Source of the DNA: an uncultured Bacteroidales bacterium
GTDB lineage: Bacteria; Bacteroidota; Bacteroidia; Bacteroidales; UBA932
DNA: 64,000 nucleotides
NCBI GenBank assembly: GCA_904501835.1
Contig: CAJGBW010000001.1
Span: 3,056 to 67,055 of the forward strand
Direction of reading: 5' to 3'
Of this stretch, positions 1 to 8,808 are shown one piece after another. Within the stretch, counting starts at the first letter, position 1; every line of letters starts with the position of its first letter. Below the pieces are notes generated by a model. That model had not been told where the DNA came from, did not search any database, and saw nothing but the letters and a program-made list of their open reading frames with translations. A program made the translations under genes and the position numbers.

Positions 1-561
1 ATCGCAACTTACCGGCCAAAGAGTGTGGGTGAAATTGTTTTCATCCTTGAACTTGTATTCGGGCTTGCCGGCAGCCGTTTTGGCAACGATGGCGTTGAGT
101 TCGTCGTTGTCTTTGTAAGCGAAGAAAACAGGCTCGATATTGGCGTTCTGGATGCGGACGTGTACCATACGGTCGTCCTCTTTGTCCTTACGGGTCAATT
201 CGTGTTTCTTGATAATGCCATTGGCGTAATCGTCGGTGTGGGCACACAAAACGAGGCCGAACTGGGTGCGTTTACCCATCGTCTGCGCATAGACATAGTA
301 TTGTGCCTTTTCATCCTGCGCCAACCAGCCGGCTTCTTTCCAGCTTTTGAAATTCTCAACCGCCTTGTCGTATGCGGGCTGGGAATGTTCATCGACAAAA
401 GGTGTAAAGTCGATTTCGGGGCGTGTGATATGTAGCAGACTTTTTTCTCCCGCCATCTGGAAGGCTTCCTGGGAGTTTAGAACATCATAAGGGGGTGCGG
501 CTACTTCTGTAACAAGATCTTTCGGGGGGCGAATCGCCGCAAAGGGTTTTACTCTTACCAT
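1..561 (-). CDS. DUF1015 family protein, 3' part cut by the window edge
   Basis: The minus-strand frame is open from an ATG at 559-561 to base 1, so 187 N-terminal residues are visible and the rest lies outside the window. The protein opens with MVRVKPFAAIRP and continues with APPYDVLN, which is how DUF1015 proteins begin; the family is usually about 400 residues and its biochemical role is not settled. In Bacteroidales it often sits beside serine-biosynthesis genes, but that neighbourhood is beyond the edge here. The visible part has no signal peptide or membrane segment, so it should be cytoplasmic. A TAACTTCG sequence just upstream on this strand is one base off the Bacteroides -7 box. Identification rests on recalled family sequence. 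Confidence 0.75.
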   Translation of the reverse strand, partial: MVRVKPFAAIRPPKDLVTEVAAPPYDVLNSQEAFQMAGEKSLLHITRPEIDFTPFVDEHSQPAYDKAVENFKSWKEAGWLAQDEKAQYYVYAQTMGKRTQFGLVLCAHTDDYANGIIKKHELTRKDKEDDRMVHVRIQNANIEPVFFAYKDNDELNAIVAKTAAGKPEYKFKDENNFTHTLWPVSCD

Positions 562-618
562 AACTTCAATAGAATTAAATTCTTGCGAAGTTACCGAAAA
601 AATCCCGCAATATCAAGA

Positions 619-1389
619 TTAGTAATTCAGTTGAAGTTCGTCAATATACAGAATGCTGTCGCTGCTTCCCGTGTAGGCGTCTCCGAAACGGCTGGAGGCG
701 GCAACGATGCAGATGTAGCTGGGGGTGGCGTCGCTCCGGTAGTTGATGGGGATTTCAAAACGCACGTAGTCTCCGTAGTCTGTCGTCAAAACCTTTAAGC
801 CATAGCCGATTACGGAAGGGTCGCTTTGTCCGTCCACAAATTTTCCATAACGTGTATCAATGACAAAAGGAGTTTTCCAATCCGTTAGTAAAATGTCAAT
901 TTTGGCTTCGTCGGTGCGGCCTCTCATATATTCTCTTGGTCTTCTTGCCAAATCCACAATGCCCGGTTTGTAATGATAATAACCGGAAAGACTTTTCGGG
1001 CGATGATTGAAGGGGACGCCAAAGGACAGTACGGCTCCGGACATGCCGGCAATTTTGATGAAAGCGCCGTTGTAGATGTTTCCGGCAACAAAAATACCCA
1101 AAAAGTTGCGGCTTTTGATTCTACATGCTGCTTTTCCTTCTCCTTTTACAGCCACATGCTCATATTCGGGCGTTGTTCCGTTTAATCCAATGAAACTCAG
1201 TCCTTTATTGGCCGAGTCCCAGTCTTTTTCTCTCCCTTTTGCGTCTTCCGGCTGAGGAAACCAGGCGCCTCTTCGCTTGCTCCACTCGTCGAAACTCATG
1301 TTGTATAGCTGCTTCTCGTCTTGGCTTTGTTCCGTCTGGGCCAATGCGAAGATGGGCAAGAATAATAATATGAAACCAATTTTTCTCAT
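619..1389 (-). CDS. Exported PCMD-domain protein (putative carbohydrate metabolism domain)
   Basis: This 256-residue protein starts with a signal peptide (MRKIGFILLFLPIFALA, cleavage before Gln18) and is probably periplasmic or surface exposed. Its second half matches the PCMD pattern common in Bacteroidetes: a beta-sandwich region with a closing GSSDSILYIDELQLNY segment. PCMD proteins occur beside secreted carbohydrate-active proteins, but no enzymatic activity is established. The start codon overlaps the stop codon of the esterase gene upstream as TAATG, so the two are almost certainly translationally coupled. It is the last gene of this two-gene unit. Function is inferred only from domain type and neighbour; it could be a carbohydrate-binding partner of the esterase. 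Confidence 0.7.
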   Translation of the reverse strand: MRKIGFILLFLPIFALAQTEQSQDEKQLYNMSFDEWSKRRGAWFPQPEDAKGREKDWDSANKGLSFIGLNGTTPEYEHVAVKGEGKAACRIKSRNFLGIFVAGNIYNGAFIKIAGMSGAVLSFGVPFNHRPKSLSGYYHYKPGIVDLARRPREYMRGRTDEAKIDILLTDWKTPFVIDTRYGKFVDGQSDPSVIGYGLKVLTTDYGDYVRFEIPINYRSDATPSYICIVAASSRFGDAYTGSSDSILYIDELQLNY

Positions 1390-2303
1390 TACTTAAATAT
1401 GCTGCTTAGGAAAAACGTATAAAACGCATTCCAATTATACCACTCGTGTCCTCCCTTATACGTTATAAAATAATGAGGATGATTTTTCTTTTCCAATTTC
1501 CGATGGCGGCATTTGCTGCTTGGATACAGAACATCTCCCTTTCCAATCATAATATAATAGGAAATAGGAGGGTAATGCTCGAATAAAAAATCAGTCTTTT
1601 TGTCCAAATCTCTGAAAAAGTCACGGTTGGGGCCGTTTTTGAAAAAGGCGAAAGGGACGGGCGAAAACAGGGCGATATGGGCAAAGCAATCGGGGAAGTT
1701 GGCACTTAAATAAGCAGCCTGAAGGCCCCCTGTTGATACGCCGGCAATGGCGCGGTGTTCTCTGTCCGGCAGGGTGCGAAAATGGGTGTCTACAAATTTG
1801 ACAACATCCTGCACGAAGGCGCTTTCCACATTTCCGTTTATCTCAAACAGTGCTTCCGAAGCGATTTTCCAACGAGAATATTCCATGTCGATATCGTCGT
1901 CGTATTCGTTGGTGTTCGGTAGGACGATGAGGGCTTGCGTCGCAAGATTGTGAGCAAAAAGGCTATCTGTGATTTGCAGGAGCTTGCCTCTTTTAATCCA
2001 CGCGGTCTCGTGACCTTTTGCTCCGTGTAGTAGATATAAGGTCGGGTAACGTTTTCCGCTCTGATAATAATCTTTGGGCAGATAGACAACCATTCGGCGC
2101 TGGCGAGGGCCGGGTGTAGAACAAGGGTAACGAACCTCTTCGATGGTGCCTTGAGGCTGGTAATTTTCTGCGGTGGGTTTTCCGGCGAAATAATGAGGAT
2201 TTTGTCGGTTCCGCAGCACGCCGCAAGAGAATAGGGAGAAAATGGCAAGCGTCATAACTGCCAGTTTCCGGATAGCATAGAAACTGATTCTTGAAGAAAT
2301 CAT
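1389..2303 (-). CDS. Lipoprotein esterase of the feruloyl-esterase/esterase D type
   Basis: The 304-residue product is an alpha/beta hydrolase of the esterase D type (PF00756-like). It has LYLLHG near residues 89-94, the nucleophile elbow GVSTGG with Ser190, and a C-terminal GGHEWYNW that supplies the catalytic His286. The N-terminus has a hydrophobic stretch ending in LFSC, a lipobox with Cys27, so the enzyme should be a lipoprotein of the cell envelope. Bacteroidetes relatives remove acyl or feruloyl groups from dietary xylans, but the exact ester is not readable here. It is the first gene of a coupled pair with the PCMD protein. A TACCTTTG -7 box lies at 2341-2348 on the minus strand, 38 bases upstream of the ATG. 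Confidence 0.75.
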   Translation of the reverse strand: MISSRISFYAIRKLAVMTLAIFSLFSCGVLRNRQNPHYFAGKPTAENYQPQGTIEEVRYPCSTPGPRQRRMVVYLPKDYYQSGKRYPTLYLLHGAKGHETAWIKRGKLLQITDSLFAHNLATQALIVLPNTNEYDDDIDMEYSRWKIASEALFEINGNVESAFVQDVVKFVDTHFRTLPDREHRAIAGVSTGGLQAAYLSANFPDCFAHIALFSPVPFAFFKNGPNRDFFRDLDKKTDFLFEHYPPISYYIMIGKGDVLYPSSKCRHRKLEKKNHPHYFITYKGGHEWYNWNAFYTFFLSSIFK

Positions 2304-2340
2304 ATTTTTCTCTTGTGGTTCTGTCGTGATAGATGTGATA

Positions 2341-2348
2341 CAAAGGTA
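2341..2348 (-). promoter_or_regulatory. Bacteroides-type -7 element for the esterase/PCMD pair
   Basis: Read on the minus strand this is TACCTTTG, a full match to the TAnnTTTG box used by the Bacteroidetes primary sigma factor. It lies 38 bases upstream of the esterase ATG. No clear TTTG is seen 18-21 bases further upstream. It is divergent from the tRNA promoter at 2355-2386. Confidence 0.4.
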
Positions 2349-2354
2349 TATAAA

Positions 2355-2386
2355 TTTGTGCTAGAAAAAAAATAAACGTATCTTTG
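2355..2386 (+). promoter_or_regulatory. Bacteroides-type promoter for tRNA-Pro
   Basis: TTTG at 2355-2358 is followed after 20 bases by TATCTTTG at 2379-2386, the spacing expected for the Bacteroidetes primary sigma factor. The tRNA begins 21 bases downstream. The same transcript could continue into the GH31 gene, whose ATG is only 32 bases after the tRNA. Confidence 0.6.
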
Positions 2387-2407
2387 TAAACTAGTGTAAA
2401 AAGGATT

Positions 2408-2481
2408 CGGGGTGTGGCGCAGTTGGTTAGCGTACCTGGTTTGGGACCAGGTGGTCCTCCGTTCGAGTCGGAGTACCCCGA
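2408..2481 (+). tRNA. tRNA-Pro (anticodon TGG)
   Basis: A complete cloverleaf can be folded by eye. The acceptor arm pairs CGGGGTG with TACCCCG, the D arm pairs GCGC with GCGT, and the anticodon arm pairs CCTGG with CCAGG around the loop TTTGGGA. The T arm pairs CTCCG with CGGAG around TTCGAGT. The anticodon TGG reads proline CCA and, by wobble, other CCN codons. The discriminator base is A at 2481 and the CCA end is not encoded. Confidence 0.95.
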
Positions 2482-2513
2482 CAATATTAGCTGAACCAAA
2501 TTATTACTAATTT

Positions 2514-5336
2514 ATGAAACTAAAACTTTTCTTTTTGTCATTGGCCGTTTTGTTCTCGGCGAATGTATTTGCACAAGATGATCCTGTCGCCAATCCTGAC
2601 GCAGTGGTCGTATGTGGCAAGGCACGCTTTACCGTGCTGACTTCCAAGTTGGTGCGTATGGAGTGGGCAGAAGATGGTAAATTTGAAGATAACGCATCCT
2701 TGGCGATTATCAACAGAAATCTTCCTGTTCCTGCATTCAAGAAGAGCGTGAGTAAAAATGGCGTTACCATTCGTACTGCAGATTTGACCTTGCGTTACAA
2801 GGGCCCCGGTAAATTTACAGCAGAGAATCTTTCTGTTGAGTTTACGATGAAGGATGCCCGTGCGAAAAAAGGCGTTAAAAAAGTAAAATGGACATTGGCT
2901 TCGGATGATTCAGCCAACTTGATGGGAACCGTTCGTACCCTCGATGGTTGTGCAAGTCGTGAAGTGTTCAATGGAAAGAATGACCCTTATGATAAAGGTA
3001 TTCTCTCTCGTGACGGTTGGGCTTTGGTTGACGAAAGCGACCGCCATATCATGGTGAAAGATGATTCAGATTGGGGTTCTTGGGTTGCCGCTCGTCCCGA
3101 GGGTGAAAGACAGGATCTTTATCTTTTCGCTTACGGCCACGAATATAAAGAGGCTTTGGCTGACTTTACCAAAGTGGCAGGCCGCATTCCTCTTCCTCCT
3201 AAATATGTGTTCGGTTACTGGTGGAGCCGTTATTGGCAATACAGCGACTTCGAGTTCATTGACTTGGCCAAAGAAATTCGCTCACACAGCATTCCCATGG
3301 ACGTGATGGTGATTGATATGGACTGGCACGACATCTGGACTTTGAGCCGTAACAACCCTCCTGGAGACGAGTTCGGTGAGAGAATCGGTTGGACGGGATA
3401 TACTTGGCAGAAGCAACTCTTCCCCAATCCCGAGTTTACTTTGAAGCAGCTTCATAATATGAACATGAAGACTTCTTTGAACCTTCACCCGGCTTCCGGC
3501 ATCCAGCCTTACGAAGATTGCTACGATGGATTTGTGAAAGATTATCTTTCTCGTGCAAAAGAATATGATGGTCCCAAGGATTATCGTTACAACGAAGGTG
3601 ACTCTTTGCTTTATTTGAGAAGCCGCCCCAAACATCGTATCAGAAATCGCGTGGCTACTGCTGGCGAGAAAGCTCCTGTGCCTTTCCGTATCTGTCAGCA
3701 AGAGTGGGCTGACGCCTATTTCAACTCTGTAATCCGTCCTTTGGAAAAACAAGGTGTAGATTTCTGGTGGTTGGATTGGCAGCAGTATAAGACCAGTGAG
3801 TATTTGCCTAATTTGAGTAATACTTTCTGGTTGAACCATACCTTCTTCAATGACAAAGCGCGTCAGAGCAAGAGTCTCGGCCTTTCTGCTACCCGTCCTT
3901 TGATTTATCACCGTTGGGGTGGTCTGGGTAGCCATCGTTATCAGATTGGTTTCTCCGGAGATGCGTATGATACTTGGGAAGTGTTGAAATTCCTCCCTTA
4001 TTTCACCAGCACTTCTTCCAACGTGGGTTATGGCTATTGGGGACACGATATCGGTGGTCACCAGGTTCAGAAAGGCACCGATCCTTACAAGCCTGAGATT
4101 TATACCCGCTGGTTGCAGTATGGTGTATTTACCCCTATCTTCAAGACTCACAGTACCAAGAGTTCTACCATCGAGCGTAGAATCTGGGCGTATGCTCCCG
4201 AGTATTTCGCACCTATGCGTGATGCCATCCGTTTGCGCTATACGCTTTCTCATTACATCTATGATGCAGCCCGTCAGACCTACGACACCGGTGTTTCTAT
4301 GTGCCGTCCCATGTACTATGACTGGCCCGAGAAAGATGAGGCATACACCTTGGATGAGCAGTTTATGTTCGGTGACAATATCATGGCTACCGTAATCTGT
4401 TCTCCCGTTAATGCTGCTACCGGCTTGGCCGAAAGATATATGTGGTTCCCCGAGGGCTTTGATTGGTACGATATGACTACCGGTCAGCTTTATAAGGGCG
4501 GTCAGAAATTGACCTTGTCTTATACGATCAACGAGAATCCTTGGTTCGTGAAAGCTGGTTCCATCATTCCTTTGGCTGATGAAAACATTGAGTCTTTGCA
4601 GGAGAAGAACAACATGCTTCGTCTGTTCGTAGCGCCGGGTGATGGTGAAAGTTCTTATGTTTATTATGAGGATGATGGTATGAGTCAGGCCTATACCAAC
4701 GACTATGCAACCACTTTGATTAAGAAACAGTCCAACGCTTCTTCTTGCCGCGTTGAGGTGGCTGCCCGCGAAGGTAAATATGCCGGTATGGATGCCAACC
4801 GTCGCGTTCAGATTATTCTTGAGGGAGTTTTTGTTCCTAGCTCTGTTACCGTAAACGGTGAGGCTATCGCTTACGAGCGCTTTGCCGAAGAGGCTGCTGG
4901 AAAAGCAAGCTGGAACTACTCTGGTAAGGATTTGGCTGTGGTTGTTACGCTTCCGGAAGCGGCTGCAGACCAGGCTGTTGTCGTTGAGTGCAACTACACG
5001 ACAACCGAGGATGTTGCCCTTTTGCGCGGAAAGAAAGGTATTTTCAATCGTATGATGAAATATACTCCGGTCTTGAAGGATAAGTTTAACGAGCATATCG
5101 ACCGTTACAAATTGATTTCTCGTCCTTTCCTCAAGGTTGCTCAGTGTGCAAGTCTGATTGAAAACAACCTCGACCAGATGGTAGATTATCTGAAGAACAT
5201 TGATGTTGCTGCCGTAGAGGCTGATTTGATGCAGGAAATTGAAGCAATCAAAAGTAGAAACAGCAAGAATGCTGAAGAGCATATCCAGGCCGTTCATGAT
5301 GTTATCGAGTGCATCAAACAACAGTGTAATTTGTAA
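2514..5336 (+). CDS. Secreted glycoside hydrolase family 31 alpha-glucosidase-like enzyme
   Basis: The 940-residue protein starts with a signal peptide ending in FSANVFAQ (cleavage about residue 20). It then shows the GH31 plan: an N-terminal beta-sandwich, a (beta/alpha)8 barrel with WWSRYWQYSD and MVIDMDWHDIW, the nucleophile Asp421 in WWLDWQQY, and the acid/base Asp483 in GFSGDAYDTW. GHDIGGHQ closes the barrel and YYEDDGMSQAY marks the C-terminal beta domain. About 100 helical residues follow and look like an extension beyond the usual GH31 end. GH31 enzymes release alpha-linked glucose, xylose or galactose from chain ends; the WLDWQQ form is common in Bacteroidetes but does not fix the substrate. 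A rho-independent terminator follows directly. Confidence 0.9.
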   Translation: MKLKLFFLSLAVLFSANVFAQDDPVANPDAVVVCGKARFTVLTSKLVRMEWAEDGKFEDNASLAIINRNLPVPAFKKSVSKNGVTIRTADLTLRYKGPGKFTAENLSVEFTMKDARAKKGVKKVKWTLASDDSANLMGTVRTLDGCASREVFNGKNDPYDKGILSRDGWALVDESDRHIMVKDDSDWGSWVAARPEGERQDLYLFAYGHEYKEALADFTKVAGRIPLPPKYVFGYWWSRYWQYSDFEFIDLAKEIRSHSIPMDVMVIDMDWHDIWTLSRNNPPGDEFGERIGWTGYTWQKQLFPNPEFTLKQLHNMNMKTSLNLHPASGIQPYEDCYDGFVKDYLSRAKEYDGPKDYRYNEGDSLLYLRSRPKHRIRNRVATAGEKAPVPFRICQQEWADAYFNSVIRPLEKQGVDFWWLDWQQYKTSEYLPNLSNTFWLNHTFFNDKARQSKSLGLSATRPLIYHRWGGLGSHRYQIGFSGDAYDTWEVLKFLPYFTSTSSNVGYGYWGHDIGGHQVQKGTDPYKPEIYTRWLQYGVFTPIFKTHSTKSSTIERRIWAYAPEYFAPMRDAIRLRYTLSHYIYDAARQTYDTGVSMCRPMYYDWPEKDEAYTLDEQFMFGDNIMATVICSPVNAATGLAERYMWFPEGFDWYDMTTGQLYKGGQKLTLSYTINENPWFVKAGSIIPLADENIESLQEKNNMLRLFVAPGDGESSYVYYEDDGMSQAYTNDYATTLIKKQSNASSCRVEVAAREGKYAGMDANRRVQIILEGVFVPSSVTVNGEAIAYERFAEEAAGKASWNYSGKDLAVVVTLPEAAADQAVVVECNYTTTEDVALLRGKKGIFNRMMKYTPVLKDKFNEHIDRYKLISRPFLKVAQCASLIENNLDQMVDYLKNIDVAAVEADLMQEIEAIKSRNSKNAEEHIQAVHDVIECIKQQCNL

Positions 5337-5340
5337 TAAA

Positions 5341-5364
5341 AAGCCGCCTCGTGCGGCTTAAATT
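5341..5364 (+). terminator. Rho-independent terminator after the GH31 gene
   Basis: AAGCCGC at 5341-5347 pairs with GCGGCTT at 5353-5359 around a CTCGT loop, followed by an interrupted T-rich stretch. It begins four bases after the stop codon and ends 25 bases before purC. Confidence 0.65.
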
Positions 5365-5388
5365 TATTTAAGGATAAAGAGAAGAAAA

Positions 5389-6333
5389 ATGAAAGCAGTT
5401 TGTGCAACAGATTTTCAATTTCCCGGACAGCAGGCGAAATATGTCGGCAAGGTTCGTGATGTGTATAGTATTGGAGATGACTACCTTGTCATGGTCGCAA
5501 GTGACCGCATTTCGGCTTTTGACGTAGTGCTTCCCGAGGGAATCCCCTATAAAGGTCAGGTCCTCAATCAGATAGCATCCAAATTCCTCGATGCTACCGC
5601 TGATATTATTCCCAACTGGAAAATTGCAGAGGTGGATCCGATGGCGACTTTGGGTTGGCGTTGTGAGCCTTTTAAGGTGGAAATGGTGATTCGCGGTTAT
5701 CTTACCGGACATGCCTGGAGAGAGTACAAGGCTGGCAAACGTACGCTTTGCGGCGTGACTTTGCCCGAAGGTATGGTAGAAAACCAGCGTTTCCCCGAGC
5801 CCATCATTACCCCGACGACCAAAGCGGCAGAGGGACACGATGAGGATATTAGCAAAGAGGAAATTATTGCCCAGGGTATCGTTTCTCGTGAGGATTACGA
5901 CCAGTTGGAAAAATACACCCGTGCTTTGTTTGCCCGCGGTTCTGAAATGGCCGCCGGAAAGGGATTGATTTTGGTAGATACCAAATACGAATTCGGTAAA
6001 CGCAACGGAGAAATCATGTTGATGGACGAAATTCACACGCCGGATTCTTCTCGTTATTTCTATGCAGAAGGATATGAGGAGCGTTTGGCTAAAGGTGAGC
6101 ACCAGAAACAACTCTCCAAAGAGTTTGTGCGCGAGTGGTTGATGGCTGGTGGTTTCCAGGGAAAAGAAGGTCAGACCGTTCCTGAAATGACTCCCGAAGT
6201 GGTGTCCGGTATTACTGAACGCTATGTAGAACTCTACGAGCACATTACCGGAGAAAAATTTGTGCCGGCTGCCGAAGAAGAGGATGTGCTGGCCCGTATT
6301 GAAAACAACATTAAAACATTTTTGAACAAATGA
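5389..6333 (+). CDS. purC: Phosphoribosylaminoimidazole-succinocarboxamide synthase (SAICAR synthetase)
   Basis: PurC joins aspartate to carboxyaminoimidazole ribotide using ATP, a late step of de novo purine synthesis. The 314-residue length fits the longer form of the family. Recognisable elements are [10 protein letters not shown] near the N-terminus (ATP site), [36 protein letters not shown] and the metal/substrate motif [15 protein letters not shown]. It is cytoplasmic, without a signal peptide. The stop codon overlaps the purB start as ATGA, so the two steps on either side of the same intermediate are translationally coupled. The start is preceded by AAGAGAAGAAAA, a purine-rich stretch rather than a strong Shine-Dalgarno sequence. 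Confidence 0.95.
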   Translation: MKAVCATDFQFPGQQAKYVGKVRDVYSIGDDYLVMVASDRISAFDVVLPEGIPYKGQVLNQIASKFLDATADIIPNWKIAEVDPMATLGWRCEPFKVEMVIRGYLTGHAWREYKAGKRTLCGVTLPEGMVENQRFPEPIITPTTKAAEGHDEDISKEEIIAQGIVSREDYDQLEKYTRALFARGSEMAAGKGLILVDTKYEFGKRNGEIMLMDEIHTPDSSRYFYAEGYEERLAKGEHQKQLSKEFVREWLMAGGFQGKEGQTVPEMTPEVVSGITERYVELYEHITGEKFVPAAEEEDVLARIENNIKTFLNK

Positions 6334-7625
6334 TAGAGCGTTATTCCCGCAAAATAATGAGGGACGTGTGGACGGAGGAAAACAAGTTCAACGCCTACCT
6401 CGAAGTAGAAATCCTCTCTTGTGAGGCCTGGAGCAAGTTGGGCGTAATCCCCGCCGAGGATGTGGAAGAAATCCGCAAAAAGGCTACTTTCCAAGTGTCT
6501 CGCATTCGTGAAATTGAAGAGCAGACCCGCCATGATGTCGTGGCTTTTACCCGTGCCGTCAGCGAAAGTCTCGGCGAGGAGCGCAAATGGGTGCACTATG
6601 GCTTGACTTCTACCGACGTGGTGGATACGGCCAATGGTTACTTGCTCAAACAAGCTAATGCCATTTTGCTCAAGGACATGGAAGAGTTTTTGGAGGTACT
6701 TCGCAAACGCGCCCTTGAATTCAAGACGACTCCTTGCATCGGTCGTACCCACGGTATTCATGCCGACATCACCTCTTTCGGTTTGAAATGGGCTTTGTGG
6801 TATGAGGAAATGAAACGCAATATCGATCGTTTCAAATATGCTTCTGCTGGTGTTGAGGCCGGTAAAATGAGTGGTGCTGTGGGTAACTTTGCCAACATTC
6901 CTCCTTTTATCCAGGACTATGTGTGTGAGAAATTGGGCATCAACTCTGCCGATATCTCTACCCAGGTGCTTCAGCGCGACCGCCATGCTTTCTATTTGGC
7001 AGCTTTGGCCGTGACGGCTTCTACTTTGGAGCAGATGGCATTTGAAATCCGCAACTTGCAGCGTACCGAGGTGCGTGAGGCCGAGGAGGCATTCCGCAAG
7101 GGACAGAAAGGTTCTTCTGCCATGCCTCACAAACGCAACCCTATCAGCAGTGAGAATATCTGCGGTTGCGCCCGCGTGATGCGTGGTTATATGACGGCGA
7201 CTTGTGAGAATGTGGCTTTGTGGCACGAGCGTGATATTTCTCACTCTTCCACCGAGCGTATCATCTTGCCGGATGCAACCGAGTTGCTTGACTATATGTT
7301 GGTTCGTTTCAAAGGTATCTTGGAGAACTTGACCGTTTATCCCGAGACCATGATGGCCAACATCTATCGTACCAACGGTGTGATTTTCGCCCAGCGTGTA
7401 ATGAACGCCTTGATTGAGAAAGGTTTTGCACGTGAAGAGGCCTACGATACGGTGCAGCCTGTTGCGATGAAAGCTTGGTCAGAGGGCTTGGATTACAAGA
7501 CTTTGCTCCAGCAGAACGAAAAGGTGACCGCCGCACTTTCAGCCAGCGAGTTGGATGAGTGCTTCACTATCGAGTACTACTTCAAAAACGTGGATTATAT
7601 CTACAATCGCGTCGGTATTCAATAG
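6330..7625 (+). CDS. purB: Adenylosuccinate lyase
   Basis: PurB removes fumarate in two steps of purine synthesis: from SAICAR, and from adenylosuccinate to give AMP. The 431-residue protein has the fumarase/aspartase superfamily signature [10 protein letters not shown] at residues 262-271, the flexible loop that covers the active site. [14 protein letters not shown] carries a conserved catalytic-site histidine, and [15 protein letters not shown] lies earlier. It should be a cytoplasmic homotetramer. The ATG lies inside the purC stop region (ATGA), so purC and purB form a coupled two-gene operon that ends at the hairpin at 7646-7685. Confidence 0.96.
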   Translation: MIERYSRKIMRDVWTEENKFNAYLEVEILSCEAWSKLGVIPAEDVEEIRKKATFQVSRIREIEEQTRHDVVAFTRAVSESLGEERKWVHYGLTSTDVVDTANGYLLKQANAILLKDMEEFLEVLRKRALEFKTTPCIGRTHGIHADITSFGLKWALWYEEMKRNIDRFKYASAGVEAGKMSGAVGNFANIPPFIQDYVCEKLGINSADISTQVLQRDRHAFYLAALAVTASTLEQMAFEIRNLQRTEVREAEEAFRKGQKGSSAMPHKRNPISSENICGCARVMRGYMTATCENVALWHERDISHSSTERIILPDATELLDYMLVRFKGILENLTVYPETMMANIYRTNGVIFAQRVMNALIEKGFAREEAYDTVQPVAMKAWSEGLDYKTLLQQNEKVTAALSASELDECFTIEYYFKNVDYIYNRVGIQ

Positions 7626-7645
7626 CAGGCGCACAAGCATCATAC

Positions 7646-7685
7646 AAAATGGTCGGCTCTATTCAAAGGGCCGACCATTTTTTGT
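7646..7685 (+). terminator. Terminator after purB, probably bidirectional
   Basis: AAAATGGTCGGC at 7646-7657 pairs perfectly with GCCGACCATTTT at 7670-7681 and runs into a T tract. The A-rich left arm gives a T tract on the other strand as well, so it can also stop transcription arriving from asnA. Confidence 0.85.
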
Positions 7686-7725
7686 ACTATGTTGCACGCT
7701 CTTTTGTGCAATTAAACCTTTTTTG

Positions 7726-8763
7726 TTACACCAGATCGATGCCGGCGGAAGCACATTCTGCGCGCATTTCATCCGGCCAGATGCAACTTTGGATTTCGCC
7801 GATATGTGCCTTTCTCAAAAGAAACATACAGAGTCGTGACTGTCCCACGCCGCCGCCGATGGTATAAGGGAGTTCTCCGCCCAGCAACTTCTTGTGGAAC
7901 ATCAGGTCGGCTTTCCATTCCTGTCCGCGAATGGCAAGTTGGCGTCTCATGGCCTCCTCATCCACGCGAATACCCATACTGGATACCTCAAAGGCGCTTT
8001 CCAAAATAGGATTCCAAAGCAGGATGTCTCCGTTCAAACCCTGATAGCCGTCCGCGTTTTCGCTGCTCCAGTCGTCGTAGTCCGCGGCCCTGCCGTCGTG
8101 GGCTTCGCCATTGGACAACACGCCGCCAATACCAATGATGAATACGGCCTTGTGTTCCTTTACAATGGCAATTTCCCTTTCTTTCGGGCTCAAATTCGGG
8201 TACATCTGCAAGAGTTCTTCGGCATGAATGAAGAAAATCTCTTCCGGCAACATGGGCTCAATCTGCGGGAATTCCACGTAGAGTTTGTTCTCGGTGACTT
8301 TGATGGCTTCGTAGATGCGACGGACGGTCTTTTTGAGGTAGTCCAGGTTGCGGTCTTCCTTGCGAATGACCTTTTCCCAGTCCCACTGGTCCACATAGAT
8401 AGAGTGGATGTTGTCCAAATCCTCATCCGGACGCAAAGCGTTCATGTCTGTGTAGATGCCCCTGCCCGGTGCAATCTGCATCTCTCCCAATTTCAATCGT
8501 TTCCATTTTGCCAAGGAGTGCACCACTTCTGCCTGTTGCTCGTTCATGCCTTTGATGGGGAAACGAACCGGGCGCTCAATCGAGTTCAAATCGTCGTTGA
8601 TACCCGTTCCGGTCAGCACAATCATGGGTGCCGTCACGCGGAGTAGGGCGAGTTGGGCAGACAGGTTGGTCTGGAACATATCTTTAACGGCTTTGATGGC
8701 CTTTTCTGTGCTTTCTACGTCGCCCAGAATGTTTTTGTAGTCTTTGGGAATATACAATGACAT
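7726..8763 (-). CDS. asnA: Aspartate-ammonia ligase (asparagine synthetase A)
   Basis: AsnA makes asparagine from aspartate, ammonia and ATP through an aspartyl-AMP intermediate; it resembles class II aminoacyl-tRNA synthetases. The 345 residues match the family in length and content. The N-terminus contains STEKAIKAVKDMF, TAPMIVLTGTGINDDL and ERPVRFPIKG. The middle has VDQWDWEKVI and FFIHAEELLQMYP, and the C-terminus has GGGVGQSRLCMFLLRKAHIG, the class II motif 3 equivalent with its ATP-binding arginine. It is cytoplasmic. It lies 45 bases downstream of the mrp stop on the same strand and may be read through from it. It converges on purB across the shared terminator. Confidence 0.95.
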   Translation of the reverse strand: MSLYIPKDYKNILGDVESTEKAIKAVKDMFQTNLSAQLALLRVTAPMIVLTGTGINDDLNSIERPVRFPIKGMNEQQAEVVHSLAKWKRLKLGEMQIAPGRGIYTDMNALRPDEDLDNIHSIYVDQWDWEKVIRKEDRNLDYLKKTVRRIYEAIKVTENKLYVEFPQIEPMLPEEIFFIHAEELLQMYPNLSPKEREIAIVKEHKAVFIIGIGGVLSNGEAHDGRAADYDDWSSENADGYQGLNGDILLWNPILESAFEVSSMGIRVDEEAMRRQLAIRGQEWKADLMFHKKLLGGELPYTIGGGVGQSRLCMFLLRKAHIGEIQSCIWPDEMRAECASAGIDLV

Positions 8764-8808
8764 GGTAAAAATGCGTTCTATCGGAAAATTTATCTAATTC
8801 GGCTCCGT

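Noticed and set aside
3282..5321. A 679-codon open frame antisense to the GH31 gene
   Set aside because: It is a codon-usage shadow: the GH31 frame has clear motifs and a signal peptide, while the antisense product has no recognisable domain.
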